The notes under the pieces are model-generated. The model was not told where the DNA came from. It did no database searches and saw nothing but the letters and a program-made list of their open reading frames with translations. This document shows positions 15,021 to 23,754 of a stretch of 44,742 nucleotides of DNA, in pieces (the stretch's first letter is position 1; each line of letters opens with the position of its first letter). This DNA is from Elusimicrobia bacterium GWA2_61_42 (lineage in GTDB: Bacteria; Elusimicrobiota; Elusimicrobia; Elusimicrobiales; UBA9959). Made by a program: the position numbers and the translations under genes. The stretch is taken from the NCBI GenBank assembly GCA_001799615.1, contig MGTU01000030.1, positions 33,997 to 78,738 on the forward strand. Direction: 5' to 3'.

Positions 15021-15758
15021 ATGAAGAAGACCTTATTGTTTTGCACCCTGGCGTTCAGCGGGGGCAGCGCTTTCGCATTTCACCCGCTGATAAGCGAAGA
15101 TACCGCGTTCCTGGGGCGCGACGTGCGCCAGGCGGAAATAACTTTTGAACATTCGGTCTCCAAAGAGGGGTTCGACTTCTATTCCAACACCGTGGCCGCG
15201 GAGTTCTCCTACGGCCTTTTCGACAAGATAGATATTATGATCAGCGCCCCCTGGCAGGGCTGGAGCTCCCACGGGCTATCCGAAAGCGGCCTGGGCGACG
15301 TGTCTCTGGAGACCAAGTTCGAAGTCGCGCGCGATAAAGACTGGACCTTCGCCCTGAAGCCCGGCTTTTCCCTGCCCGCCGGCAACGAGGCTAAAAGCCT
15401 GGGCGCCGGCAAGGGCGGCGTCTGGGTTTACGGCATAGCCGGCAAGACTGCCGGCCCCCGGCACTATTACCTGAACGCCGGCTACAGGCTCAACCGCAAC
15501 TCCCTCGACAACGCGGAAAACATCTTAAAGGCTTCAGCCGCCGCGGCGCTGGAAGTGCTGCCCAAAACCCTGCTTTCGGCCGAACTCGCGATAGAGACCA
15601 GCCCGGAAAAGGATTCTCCTTCCCATCCGGTAACTTCGGTGTTCGGCCTGATCTGGTCCCCTTCTCCTTCGCTGGATCTGGACGCGGGAGTAAAGTTCGG
15701 CTTGAACAAGGCCGCCGACGACCTGGGCCTGCTGGCCGGCTTTACCCTCAGACTTTAA
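15021..15758 (+). CDS. Predicted outer-membrane protein in the nikR operon
   Basis: The product has a signal peptide (MKKTLLFCTLAFSGGSAFA, mature from FHPLIS) and a body of amphipathic strands ending GFTLRL, as in outer-membrane barrels of the phenol-degradation MetA-like/transporter type. I cannot assign it to a precise family. It starts eight bases after the nikR stop behind a GGGGGGAG ribosome site and is followed 16 bases later by the metal transporter. The position suggests passage of a nickel or cobalt species across the outer membrane, or a metal-stress role. This function is inferred from context only. Confidence 0.65.
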   Translation: MKKTLLFCTLAFSGGSAFAFHPLISEDTAFLGRDVRQAEITFEHSVSKEGFDFYSNTVAAEFSYGLFDKIDIMISAPWQGWSSHGLSESGLGDVSLETKFEVARDKDWTFALKPGFSLPAGNEAKSLGAGKGGVWVYGIAGKTAGPRHYYLNAGYRLNRNSLDNAENILKASAAAALEVLPKTLLSAELAIETSPEKDSPSHPVTSVFGLIWSPSPSLDLDAGVKFGLNKAADDLGLLAGFTLRL

Positions 15759-15774
15759 TTAAAGGAAACCTGAA

Positions 15775-16470
15775 ATGGACAACGGCGCCATACTTCTTAC
15801 CGCGGCTTCGCTGGGTTTTATTCACACGGTGCTGGGGCCGGACCATTACATCCCCTTCGTCGCGCTGGCCAAGGCGCGGGCCTGGTCCAGGACAAAGACG
15901 GCCCTGATCACATTCTTATGCGGCGTCGGCCATGTGGCTAGTTCCGTGCTTATAGGGCTGGCGGGCATCTGGCTGGGCACCGCCGTTTCCAGGCTGGAAT
16001 GGGTGGAGGGCCTGCGCGGGGACGCGGCCGGCTGGCTGCTGCTCTCTTTCGGCCTGGCCTATATGGTGTGGGGGATCAAGAAAGCCCTGAAGAACGAAAA
16101 GCATTCTCATGGTCATTCCCACGGCGGGCCGGAACATGCGCACGGCCACGGGCATGATGCCGAACACGCGCACCCGCACGGCGAAAAAGCTTCGGTAACC
16201 CCGTGGGCGCTTTTCATCGTTTTTATTTTCGGCCCCTGCGAACCGCTTATCCCGGTGCTGATGTACCCGGCGCTCAAGACGGGGCTGGGGCTGGCACTGG
16301 CGGCGGCGGCGGTTTTTTCCATCGTTACCATCGCCACCATGCTGGCCTCCGTTTTCCTCCTGCTGTGGGGGATAAAACTCTTTCCCGTGGAGCGGATGGA
16401 GCGCTACGCGCACGCGCTGGCCGGCTTCGCGGTTTTCGCCTGCGGGGTCGCGGTTAAAGCCGGGCTGTGA
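15775..16470 (+). CDS. NicO/UreH-type nickel or cobalt transporter with His-rich loop
   Basis: This is an inner-membrane protein of about six helices. The first helix carries the metal-transporter signature HTVLGPDH (H-x5-DH; residues about 17-24), and a second conserved region reads ITFLCGVGHVASS. Between helices 3 and 4 (about residues 108-138) there is a cytoplasmic or periplasmic loop packed with His (HSHGHSHGG, HAHGHGHD, HAHPHG), typical of nickel and cobalt permeases and RcnA-type exporters. After it, FIFGPCEPLIPVLMYP resembles UreH-like proteins. Being in the NikR operon, it most likely takes up nickel. Export is possible, since import and export members look alike. Confidence 0.78.
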   Translation: MDNGAILLTAASLGFIHTVLGPDHYIPFVALAKARAWSRTKTALITFLCGVGHVASSVLIGLAGIWLGTAVSRLEWVEGLRGDAAGWLLLSFGLAYMVWGIKKALKNEKHSHGHSHGGPEHAHGHGHDAEHAHPHGEKASVTPWALFIVFIFGPCEPLIPVLMYPALKTGLGLALAAAAVFSIVTIATMLASVFLLLWGIKLFPVERMERYAHALAGFAVFACGVAVKAGL

Positions 16471-16515
16471 TTTTTTCCGGCAGGAGGGGTATTTTTTGAT
16501 AAAATATTCCCTCTG

Positions 16516-17364
16516 ATGCCACGGCTCTCCCTTCATTTCATCCTCCTGCCTTTCCTCGTGTTCTGCGGCTCCGGCGCCTCAGCGCAGGGGCTCGGGCCCG
16601 TGGCGGAAGACGCCATAGAACTGAGCACCGCCGCGCTGCTGGAGCAGCTGGCTTCCATTCCCGACTACTCCGTGGCCGCGGATACCATCCCCGTGACCGA
16701 GGCGGACGTGCAGGAGCTGGAAGAAGGCGAGGACGCGGAAGCCTATATCTTTATCAGCAGCGCCCTGGCCCAGACCCCTCAACCGGTAAACCTGGGCGGC
16801 AACGGCCGGCTGACCCTGACCCGCTACGATAACGGCGAGAAGCTCACGGTGCGCTACCGCCTGCCGGACGGTTCCTATGACCCGGAGGCGCTGGCTAAGC
16901 TGGACCACCACATGCGCTGCAGCCTTACCGGGCGCGAAACCAAAATGTCCGTGAAGCTGATAGAGCTGCTCGACGCGGTGGAAGACCGTTTCGGCAAGAA
17001 AGGCCTTACCCTTTTAAGCGGTTACCGCACCCCCAGGAACAACGGGCGCACGCCCGGCGCGTCCAGGCACAGCCTGCACATGCTGGGCTGGGCCGCCGAC
17101 ATAAAGGTCTCCGGCTACAGCTCCACGAAGATAAAGAAGTATGGCCAGAAGCTCTGGGTGGGCGGGGTGGGCTATTATCCCTACAAGGGTTTTACCCACC
17201 TGGACGTGGGAAAAGCCAGGTACTGGGTAGTGGGCCGGCCGCCGCGCAGGCGCCGCGTCCGCCGCAATACAAAGCCCGCCCCGGCGCGCAAAACCACCGC
17301 CCGGCGCAAAGCCCCCGCCGCTAAAACTTCTTCAAAGCCGGGCGCCTCAAAACGGAAGTCCTGA
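16516..17364 (+). CDS. Exported DUF882/M15-type murein peptidase with basic tail
   Basis: A signal peptide (HFILLPFLVFCGSGASA) is followed by an uncharacterised acidic segment (residues 25-120) and a YcbK-like domain related to D,D-carboxypeptidases (about 125-240). Zinc-site motifs are present: LSGYRTPRNNG, SRHSLHMLGWAADI and GFTHLDVG. The last 45 residues are a Lys/Arg/Pro/Ala tail reminiscent of peptidoglycan- or nucleic-acid-binding tails. The ATG lies only about ten bases after a TAAAAT element (16500-16505), so its transcript may be almost leaderless. The stop codon overlaps the next ATG (TGATG), implying coupling with the radical SAM gene. Confidence 0.8.
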   Translation: MPRLSLHFILLPFLVFCGSGASAQGLGPVAEDAIELSTAALLEQLASIPDYSVAADTIPVTEADVQELEEGEDAEAYIFISSALAQTPQPVNLGGNGRLTLTRYDNGEKLTVRYRLPDGSYDPEALAKLDHHMRCSLTGRETKMSVKLIELLDAVEDRFGKKGLTLLSGYRTPRNNGRTPGASRHSLHMLGWAADIKVSGYSSTKIKKYGQKLWVGGVGYYPYKGFTHLDVGKARYWVVGRPPRRRRVRRNTKPAPARKTTARRKAPAAKTSSKPGASKRKS

Positions 17365-18803
17365 TGGCGCAGATCATACTTTTCAGACCCAATGCCAGCC
17401 ACAGGCTGCTCAAGCGCAGCCCGCTGGGCCTGGTCTATATCGCCACCCCGCTGGCGCAGAAGGGTTACACGGTGGAGATCATAGATCAGGGCATCTCCTC
17501 CGACTGGAAAGAAAAACTTCAAAAAGCCCTGGGCCCCGACACGATCTGCGCCGGGGTCAGCGTTATGACCGGCAGCTCTATCGCCGCGGGGCTGGAATTC
17601 TCCAGAGTTATAAAGGAAGGCCGGGACCTCCCCGTGGTCTGGGGGGGCATACACCCGAGCCTGCTGCCCGAGCAGACGCTGCAGAATCCTTTTATCGACG
17701 CGGTAGTTATCGGCGAGGGGGAAAAGAAGTTCTCCGACCTGGTAGCGTGCTATGAAAACAAGGGGCCGCTGGAACTTGTCAAAGGGATAGGTTTTAAAAA
17801 GAACGGCGCCGTGGTCATTAATCCCGGGGCGGACAACCTCGACATGGACGACCTGCCGCTGCCGGATTTCAGCCTGATAGACATAGAGCATTATATCCGC
17901 GAGAGCAAAAGCTTGTTCGACGGCAGGCGCTGCCTGGACCTGAACGTCGACAGGGGCTGCCCCTACCGCTGCGCTTTCTGCTACAACATAAAATTCAACC
18001 GCCGCAAATGGCGCGCCATGTCCGCCGGCCGCATGCTGGACGTGCTGGAGGCCCTGAAGAACAAATACCGGCTAGGCGCCGTCAATTTCGTCTCGGATAA
18101 TTTTTTCGTGGACAAAGAGCGCTCCGCGGCCGTCTGCCGCGGCCTCGTGGAGCGCAACCTGGACCTGAAATGGCATTCGGATATAAGGATCGACACGTTC
18201 CTCCAGTACGACGCCGCCGCGCTGGACCTGATAAAGCGCAGCGGCTGCGACAACCTGACTTTCGGGGTGGAGAGCGGGGCGGACCGGGTGCTGAAACAGA
18301 TCGACAAGGACATAACGGTCTCCCAGGTCTTGGAGGCGCATAAAAAAGCGGTGGCGGCCGGCTTCAAGGCCAATTACCACTTCATGCTGGGCTTCCCGGA
18401 AGAGACAAGGGCTGACATCCTGGAAACCCTGAAGACCGCGGCCAGCCTCACCGAGGACCTGAACACCAACGTCTATGGGCCCGCCATGTACATTCCCTAC
18501 CCGGGCACTCCGCTGTTCGACAAATGCGTGCAGCTTGGTTTCACGCCTCCTTCACGGCTGGAGGATTGGAGCGCTTTCGACTGGGAGGAAACCTCCAAGC
18601 TGCCCTGGTTCAGCTCCGGGGATAAATCTTTTATGAACGAGGTGCAGACGCTGGCCCGCGGCGGGTTTCACAATAACCTGCGCGCCGGCTTCGTCACTTC
18701 GCTGGTGTATTTTTACTGCAGGCTGCGCCTTTGGGGCCTGCGCTACGGCGTCACCCTGCACGACCTGGACACGAAGCTGATGCGCCGCGTCCGCGACCGC
18801 TGA
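17364..18803 (+). CDS. B12-binding-domain radical SAM protein
   Basis: Class B radical SAM enzymes use cobalamin and a [4Fe-4S] cluster for methyl transfers or rearrangements. The N-terminal Rossmann-like cobalamin domain (residues 1-150) includes SPLGLVYIATPLAQKGY and WGGIHPSLLPEQTL; the DxHxxG His loop is missing, as in many of this class. The radical SAM core has Cys199, Cys203 and Cys206 (RGCPYRCAFCYN), and GVESGADRVLKQIDK further on. A C-terminal region (about 370-479) completes a BchE-like layout. The substrate cannot be read from sequence. A cobalamin-regulated receptor gene lies in the same region, and this enzyme would need cobalamin. Confidence 0.9.
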   Translation: MAQIILFRPNASHRLLKRSPLGLVYIATPLAQKGYTVEIIDQGISSDWKEKLQKALGPDTICAGVSVMTGSSIAAGLEFSRVIKEGRDLPVVWGGIHPSLLPEQTLQNPFIDAVVIGEGEKKFSDLVACYENKGPLELVKGIGFKKNGAVVINPGADNLDMDDLPLPDFSLIDIEHYIRESKSLFDGRRCLDLNVDRGCPYRCAFCYNIKFNRRKWRAMSAGRMLDVLEALKNKYRLGAVNFVSDNFFVDKERSAAVCRGLVERNLDLKWHSDIRIDTFLQYDAAALDLIKRSGCDNLTFGVESGADRVLKQIDKDITVSQVLEAHKKAVAAGFKANYHFMLGFPEETRADILETLKTAASLTEDLNTNVYGPAMYIPYPGTPLFDKCVQLGFTPPSRLEDWSAFDWEETSKLPWFSSGDKSFMNEVQTLARGGFHNNLRAGFVTSLVYFYCRLRLWGLRYGVTLHDLDTKLMRRVRDR

Positions 18804-18825
18804 CAGGCTCCTTGCGAATATATGA

Positions 18826-18855
18826 AAATCCCCGCCGCGCGCGGGGTTTTTCTTT
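18826..18855 (+). terminator. Intrinsic terminator after the radical SAM gene
   Basis: The stem CCCCGC/GCGGGG (18830-18846) is preceded by AAAAT and followed by TTTTTCTTTT. Confidence 0.85.
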
Positions 18856-18905
18856 TAACCGCCGCCGCGCCCTGCACGGGGCGGCCGGCGCGAGAACCGG
18901 GTGGA

Positions 18906-19268
18906 CTACTCTTTCAGCTTGGGAATGATGCGGGGGCGGTTTTTGAGTTTCTCGGCGTTGACCAGGGCGTGATACTGGTTCACGACGATGCCGTTCAGCG
19001 TCTTTTTATCGAGGGCGGACAGTCCCGACAGCCTGAGTTTCGCTACGATCTCGGCTTTCGGGAATTGCCCGATCAGCCGCCCGATCGCTTCGTGCAGGAA
19101 GGTGGGGGAAGGGCGCACCTTCGCGAAGTCCACCTCGACGCTTTTCGACGCCGCCCAATGGCTCACGATGAGCTTATGGATTTTTATGCCGCTGGTGCCG
19201 GTGAGCGGGGCGTCCCCGCAAACCTCGCGTATGCTTATCCTCGCCGCGGTGTCATTGTTGTCTGTCAT
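18906..19268 (-). CDS. STAS-like domain protein (DUF4325 type)
   Basis: The 121-residue product resembles small STAS-like alternating alpha/beta proteins: a motif with VEVDFAKVRPSPTFLHEAIGRLIGQFP (residues about 45-72, quoted in part: VEVDFAKV, SPTFLHEAIG) fits the VDF.gV..sS.sFl.e.fg pattern of DUF4325. I prefer the ATG at 19268 (MTDNNDTAARI) with an AAGG site ahead of it. A TTG at 19316 in frame would add 16 residues with no similarity. Such proteins are thought to act in partner-switching or signalling together with ATPase-like kinases. Here the gene is divergent from a hybrid kinase, which suggests, but does not prove, a link. Confidence 0.65.
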   Translation of the reverse strand: MTDNNDTAARISIREVCGDAPLTGTSGIKIHKLIVSHWAASKSVEVDFAKVRPSPTFLHEAIGRLIGQFPKAEIVAKLRLSGLSALDKKTLNGIVVNQYHALVNAEKLKNRPRIIPKLKE

Positions 19269-19422
19269 GTGGTCAAGCCTTGCCCATCTATCCCGGTCTT
19301 CCGGGTACCATATCAATATTGTCGCAAATTTCGGGCCGGATAAAGGGGGGACTTGCTCCCCGGCCTGGCGGGGACGTTAAAAGTAAAACCTGGTCTCTTG
19401 GGTAACTTGGGATATTTTGTTA

Positions 19423-19428
19423 TATAAT
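19423..19428 (+). promoter_or_regulatory. -10 element in front of the signalling operon
   Basis: TATAAT lies 48 bases before the kinase start; the nearest -35-like sequence (TTGGGT, 19398-19403) is at a 19-base spacing, so the promoter is weak or activated. Confidence 0.4.
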
Positions 19429-19475
19429 CCACCTTGGGGGGAGATAGTTACCTTTAATCAGGCGGATATTCGCTT

Positions 19476-22400
19476 ATGAAAAAAAATGCCCGCAAGGCTT
19501 TGGAGCGGCTGCTTTGGGGGCTGCCGCTTGTTTCGCTCTTGGCCACGCTGTGGCTGGTCTATACCCTGCGTACCGGGGATATGAAACTGGCCGCCCATCG
19601 CTTCGAGACCGAGATAGGGCGCGTGAACCAGTCGGTAAGCATCCAACTGCTGACAGTAGACGATATGCTGCACGCCTGCGCCGGACTTTTCCGGGCCAGC
19701 GATACGGTTAGCAGGCGGGAATGGCGCCTGTTCGTGGAACTGCTGGACACTACCGAGTACAGCCCCGCCATTCAGACCATAGGTTTCGTTAAAAGAGTTC
19801 CAGCCGCCCAGAAGAACCGGCATATCAGCGAGGCCAGGGCGGGCGGCTTCCCGGGTTACGAATTAAAACCAGCGGCGCGGCGGGCCGAATACTTTCCGGT
19901 GCTTTACCAGGAGCCCCTGCGGACCAGGGGCCGGCGCCTGGCCGGCTACGACATGGCTTCGGAGCCGGAATTGCTGGCGGCCATGGAAAAGGCGCGCGAT
20001 AGCGGCCAACCCGAAGGCTCCAGCCCGGTGCTTCTTACTCCTCCCGGCGAAGAAGAACCGCTGGAACCGGGTTTTATCGTTTTCAGGGCCGTCTACGCCA
20101 AAGGAAAAAACACGCTTACCCTGGCCCAGCGCAGGGAGGCGCTGGACGGTTTCGTGTATGTTTCCGTCAGGTCCGCCGCGGTGGCCGCCTACGCCATGTC
20201 GCTGTCTGAGCCCGGAGTAGTACTGCGCCTCTTCGACGTCAGCGGCGGCGCCTCGCCCAGGCTTATTTACGATTCGGCGCCGGGCGGCAAGCCCGGTAAG
20301 GGCCTGGCTAAAGAGGTGGCGAGCTCCCGCTACGGCTGTTCCTGGCGCCAGGAATTCTACACCCTGCCTGCCTTCACGCAGCGCTACCGTATGGGCCACG
20401 CTCTGGCCCTGCTCTCCGGCCTGTTGGTCTCGCTGCTGCTGCTCTGGCTGGCTTCGGCGCAGAGCGAACGCGGCAGGGCGCTGGACCTGGTTGAGAGCGC
20501 TTCACAGGCGCTGCAGCTCACCCAGTTCACCATCGACCACAGCGGCGCCCCGCTTTTCCTTGTAAACCCCGACGCGACTTTTTATTACGTGAACCGGGCC
20601 GCCTGTGATCTGCTCGGGTATACCTTCAAAGAAATGATGGCGCAGACGGCTATAACCGTGAACCCCCAGTACATAGGCGCGGAGGGCTGGGTCGCTAATT
20701 GGGAAAAAGTGAAAAAGCAAAAGCAGATAGTGTACGAGGCAGAACTTAAAAATAAAGACGGGGGTGGCGTGCCGGTCGAAATAACCGCCAACTACGTCAG
20801 TCATGGCGAGAAGGAACTAAAATGCGTCTTTATCCATGACCTGACGGCCCGCAGAAGAAACGAACAGGAAATGCGCAAGCTTTTCCTGGCCATAGAGTCG
20901 GGTCCGGCCTCGGTGATCATTACCGACGTAACAGGGCGCATAGAATATGTGAACCCCAAGTTCACGGAGATCACCGGTTATTCCCGTGAAGAGGCCCTGG
21001 GCAAGAATCCGCGCATCCTTAAGTCCGGAGAAAAGACCGCGGAGTTTTACCGGGAGATGTGGAATACTTTGCTGGCCGGGCAGCCTTGGCACGGCGAGTG
21101 CCACAATAAAAAAAAGGACGGCTCACTCTACTGGGAAATGACCCATATCTCTTCCGTCCGCGGCGCGAAGGGGGAGCTAACGCACTTCGTGGCCGTCAAA
21201 GAGGACATCTCGGACCGAAAACGGATGGAACTGGAGTTGAAGCGCGCCAAGGACGCCGCGGAGTCGGCCAACCGCACCAAGAGCGTCTTCCTGTCCAGCA
21301 TGTCGCACGAAATACGCACGCCGCTGAACGCCATCCTGGGCTTCTCCCAATTGCTGCGGCGCGATCCGGATCTAACCCCGAAGCAAACACAACAGATAGA
21401 GACCATCAACCGCAGCGGCAGGCACCTGCTGGCGCTGATCAACGACATCCTGGAGATGTCCAAGATCAAGGCCGGGCGGGCCACGCTGAACCTCTCGTCT
21501 TTCGACCTTGGGGGCCTCCTGGAAGACCTGGGCGTGATGTTCCGGCAGCGGGTAGAGGGCAAGGGGCTGGAACTGGTCGTGGAAAGAAGCGCCGGGCTTC
21601 CGCCGTTCGTCCGGGGCGACGAGGGAAAGCTGATGCAGATCCTGGTAAACCTCCTCGGCAACGCGCTGAAGTTCACCACTTTGGGCCGCATCACGCTGCG
21701 GGCGGCCGGCGGCGACGGCGCCGGTCCCAGGCTGGTAGTGGAAGTCGAGGATTCCGGGGTCGGCATGGAAGCCGCGGAACTGTCCAGGCTGTTCTCGCCT
21801 TTCGAACAGGCCAAAGCCGGCCAGGCGTCCGGTACCGGTACCGGGCTCGGCCTCGCCATCAGCCGGGAATACGCCCGCCTTATGGGCGGGGACATAACGG
21901 TGACCAGCCGGGCAGGTAAAGGCACCGTTTTCAGGCTGGACATCCCCGTTAAAGAGGCGTCCTCCGCGGCAGCGGCCGTGAAGGAGACTGTCCGCCAGGT
22001 TAAGCGCCTGGCCCCGGGACAGCCGGTTTACCGCGTGCTGATAGCCGACGACAAACCGGACAACCGGGACTTCCTGGACCAACTGCTCGGTTTTGTCGGG
22101 TTCGAGGTCCGCCAGGCCGTAGACGGAGCGGAGGCGCTCCGGGCCTTCGGGGAATGGCGGCCGCACCTTATCCTGATGGATATAAAAATGCCCGTAATGG
22201 ACGGCTACGAAGCCACCATGCGCGTGCGTTCCTCCCCGGGGGGGAAAGACGTGAAAATAATAGTGCTGAGCGCCAGCGCTATCGGCGACGTCCGGCAGGA
22301 GGCCATCGCGAACGGGGCCGACGATTACCTGGCCAAGCCGTTCCGGGAGGGTGAGCTGTTCGAAAAGCTGCGCCGGACGCTGGGCGCTGAATTTGTCTAC

Positions 22401-22658
22401 GAGGAAGAGCCGCGGGGAACCGCTGAAAAGGCCGAAGAGAAAGTCACGGGCGCCGCCCTCGCCTCGCTCCCGGCGGAACTGGCCGGGCGCGTCCGCGAAG
22501 CGGCGGTCAGCGGGGATTTCGACCGGCTCTCGGAATTGGCCGCCGAGGCCGGCGGCCCGGCTCCGGAAGCGGCCGCTGCGCTCAAAGCCCTGGCGGCGCG
22601 ATTCGACGCCAAGGCCATACTCGGGCTGCTGCCTAAGGCGGATGCGGATGGAAAATAA
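19476..22658 (+). CDS. Hybrid sensor histidine kinase (CHASE-PAS-PAS-HisKA-HATPase-REC)
   Basis: This 1060-residue membrane sensor has an N-terminal helix (residues 12-30), a CHASE-type extracytoplasmic domain (about 35-300, with AIQTIGFVKRV and related motifs), and a second helix (about 307-328). Two PAS domains follow (about 350-460 and 470-595), the second with GRIEYVNPKFTEITGYSREE and YWEMTHISSV. The phosphorylated His is His611 (SMSHEIRTPLNAI). The ATPase domain shows NLLGNALKFT, DSGVGM and GTGLGLAIS. The receiver carries Asp902 (LILMDIKMPVMDGYEA). After it comes an about 65-residue helical segment (LPAELAGRVREA, FDAKAILGLL) common at the end of such kinases. It heads an operon with overlapping genes. 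The ligand of the CHASE domain is unknown. Confidence 0.95.
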   Translation: MKKNARKALERLLWGLPLVSLLATLWLVYTLRTGDMKLAAHRFETEIGRVNQSVSIQLLTVDDMLHACAGLFRASDTVSRREWRLFVELLDTTEYSPAIQTIGFVKRVPAAQKNRHISEARAGGFPGYELKPAARRAEYFPVLYQEPLRTRGRRLAGYDMASEPELLAAMEKARDSGQPEGSSPVLLTPPGEEEPLEPGFIVFRAVYAKGKNTLTLAQRREALDGFVYVSVRSAAVAAYAMSLSEPGVVLRLFDVSGGASPRLIYDSAPGGKPGKGLAKEVASSRYGCSWRQEFYTLPAFTQRYRMGHALALLSGLLVSLLLLWLASAQSERGRALDLVESASQALQLTQFTIDHSGAPLFLVNPDATFYYVNRAACDLLGYTFKEMMAQTAITVNPQYIGAEGWVANWEKVKKQKQIVYEAELKNKDGGGVPVEITANYVSHGEKELKCVFIHDLTARRRNEQEMRKLFLAIESGPASVIITDVTGRIEYVNPKFTEITGYSREEALGKNPRILKSGEKTAEFYREMWNTLLAGQPWHGECHNKKKDGSLYWEMTHISSVRGAKGELTHFVAVKEDISDRKRMELELKRAKDAAESANRTKSVFLSSMSHEIRTPLNAILGFSQLLRRDPDLTPKQTQQIETINRSGRHLLALINDILEMSKIKAGRATLNLSSFDLGGLLEDLGVMFRQRVEGKGLELVVERSAGLPPFVRGDEGKLMQILVNLLGNALKFTTLGRITLRAAGGDGAGPRLVVEVEDSGVGMEAAELSRLFSPFEQAKAGQASGTGTGLGLAISREYARLMGGDITVTSRAGKGTVFRLDIPVKEASSAAAAVKETVRQVKRLAPGQPVYRVLIADDKPDNRDFLDQLLGFVGFEVRQAVDGAEALRAFGEWRPHLILMDIKMPVMDGYEATMRVRSSPGGKDVKIIVLSASAIGDVRQEAIANGADDYLAKPFREGELFEKLRRTLGAEFVYEEEPRGTAEKAEEKVTGAALASLPAELAGRVREAAVSGDFDRLSELAAEAGGPAPEAAAALKALAARFDAKAILGLLPKADADGK

Positions 22659-23754
22659 GAAGACCGGCCGGTCCCCGGCGGGGATCCTGGTAGTGGATGA
22701 CACGCCCGCCAACCTGGAACTGCTCAGCGGCATGCTGAAGGGCCGCGGCTACAGGATCCGCGCGGCTATCAGCGGCGAGGCCGCGCTGGAGGCCTGCCAT
22801 ATCAATCCCCCGGACCTGATCCTCCTCGACATCAATATGCCGGGCATGGACGGCTACGAGGTGTGCAGGCGCCTGAAAACCGACGAGGAGTTGAAAGAGA
22901 TCCCCGTGCTCTTCCTCAGCGCCTTGAACGAGACGATGGACAAGGTCAGGGCTTTCAGCGCGGGCGGGCAGGACTACATAACCAAGCCGTTCCAGATGGA
23001 AGAAGTCTACGCCAGGGTAGAGACGCACCTGACGCTGAAAGCCGCCAGGGAATTCCTGAAGGAAAAGAACCGGTTCCTGGAATACACTTTCTCCCGCTTC
23101 GTCTCCCCCGAAGTGATCGAGACGATGAAGCAAAGGCCCATCAGCGAATTCCTGAAGATGGAGCGCAGCGAGATCACCATCCTGTTCGCCGACCTGCGCG
23201 GCTTCACGGCCCTGGCCACGCAGGTCCCGCCCGAGGAGATCCAGGAGGCGCTTAACTCCTTCCTCGAGGTCATGGTGGCCGATATTTCCGTCGCGGGCGG
23301 CATGATCGACAAGTTCATGGGCGACGGACTGGTCGCCCTCTTCGGCGCCCCTTTCAGACAGGAGGACCACGCCTGGCGCGCGCTGCAGGCCGCGGTCCGC
23401 ATGCAGTCCTCGCACACCCGGTGGATGGCGGAAAGGGCGGCGCAGAATAAGCCGGCCAGGCCGCTGGGTATAGGCATAGCTACCGGGGCGGTGGTGTTCG
23501 GGGCTTACGGCACCAGCAACCGCATGGAATACACCGCGCTGGGCCACGCCGTGAACCTGGCCAGCCGGCTTTGCAGCGCGGCGGAGGGAGGCGAGATCCT
23601 GACTATCCCGCTGACCGCGGAAGAGGCCCGCGCTCACGCGCCCGCGTCGGGTGAAGGCGCCGGCCGGCTGCCGGATTTCGCCTCCAGGGGCAAGTTCCCG
23701 TTCAAGAATATCTCCGAGCCCGTGGAAGTTATCTCGGTAAAGGAAAAAATATGA
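22648..23754 (+). CDS. Response regulator with class III adenylate cyclase output
   Basis: An N-terminal receiver (residues 10-130, phospho-acceptor Asp61 in LILLDINMPGMDGYEV, KPF near residue 114) is joined by a short helix (FLEYTFSRFVSPEVIE) to a class III cyclase domain (about 170-350). Metal aspartates are in FADLRGFT and DKFMGDG, the purine-binding Lys is the K of DKFMGDG, and the transition-state Asn and Arg are in VNLASRL. The residue pairing with that Lys is Thr (EYTALGHAVN), the class IIIb pattern seen in bicarbonate-responsive cyclases such as cyanobacterial CyaC. Adenylate rather than guanylate product is expected. I chose the ATG at 22648; 22642 is also in frame. The start overlaps the kinase gene by 11 bases. 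Confidence 0.93.
   Translation: MENKKTGRSPAGILVVDDTPANLELLSGMLKGRGYRIRAAISGEAALEACHINPPDLILLDINMPGMDGYEVCRRLKTDEELKEIPVLFLSALNETMDKVRAFSAGGQDYITKPFQMEEVYARVETHLTLKAAREFLKEKNRFLEYTFSRFVSPEVIETMKQRPISEFLKMERSEITILFADLRGFTALATQVPPEEIQEALNSFLEVMVADISVAGGMIDKFMGDGLVALFGAPFRQEDHAWRALQAAVRMQSSHTRWMAERAAQNKPARPLGIGIATGAVVFGAYGTSNRMEYTALGHAVNLASRLCSAAEGGEILTIPLTAEEARAHAPASGEGAGRLPDFASRGKFPFKNISEPVEVISVKEKI

Noticed and set aside
18906..19316. A longer STAS-like protein starting at TTG 19316
   Set aside because: The additional 16 residues have no similarity and no ribosome site; the ATG at 19268 gives a normal start.
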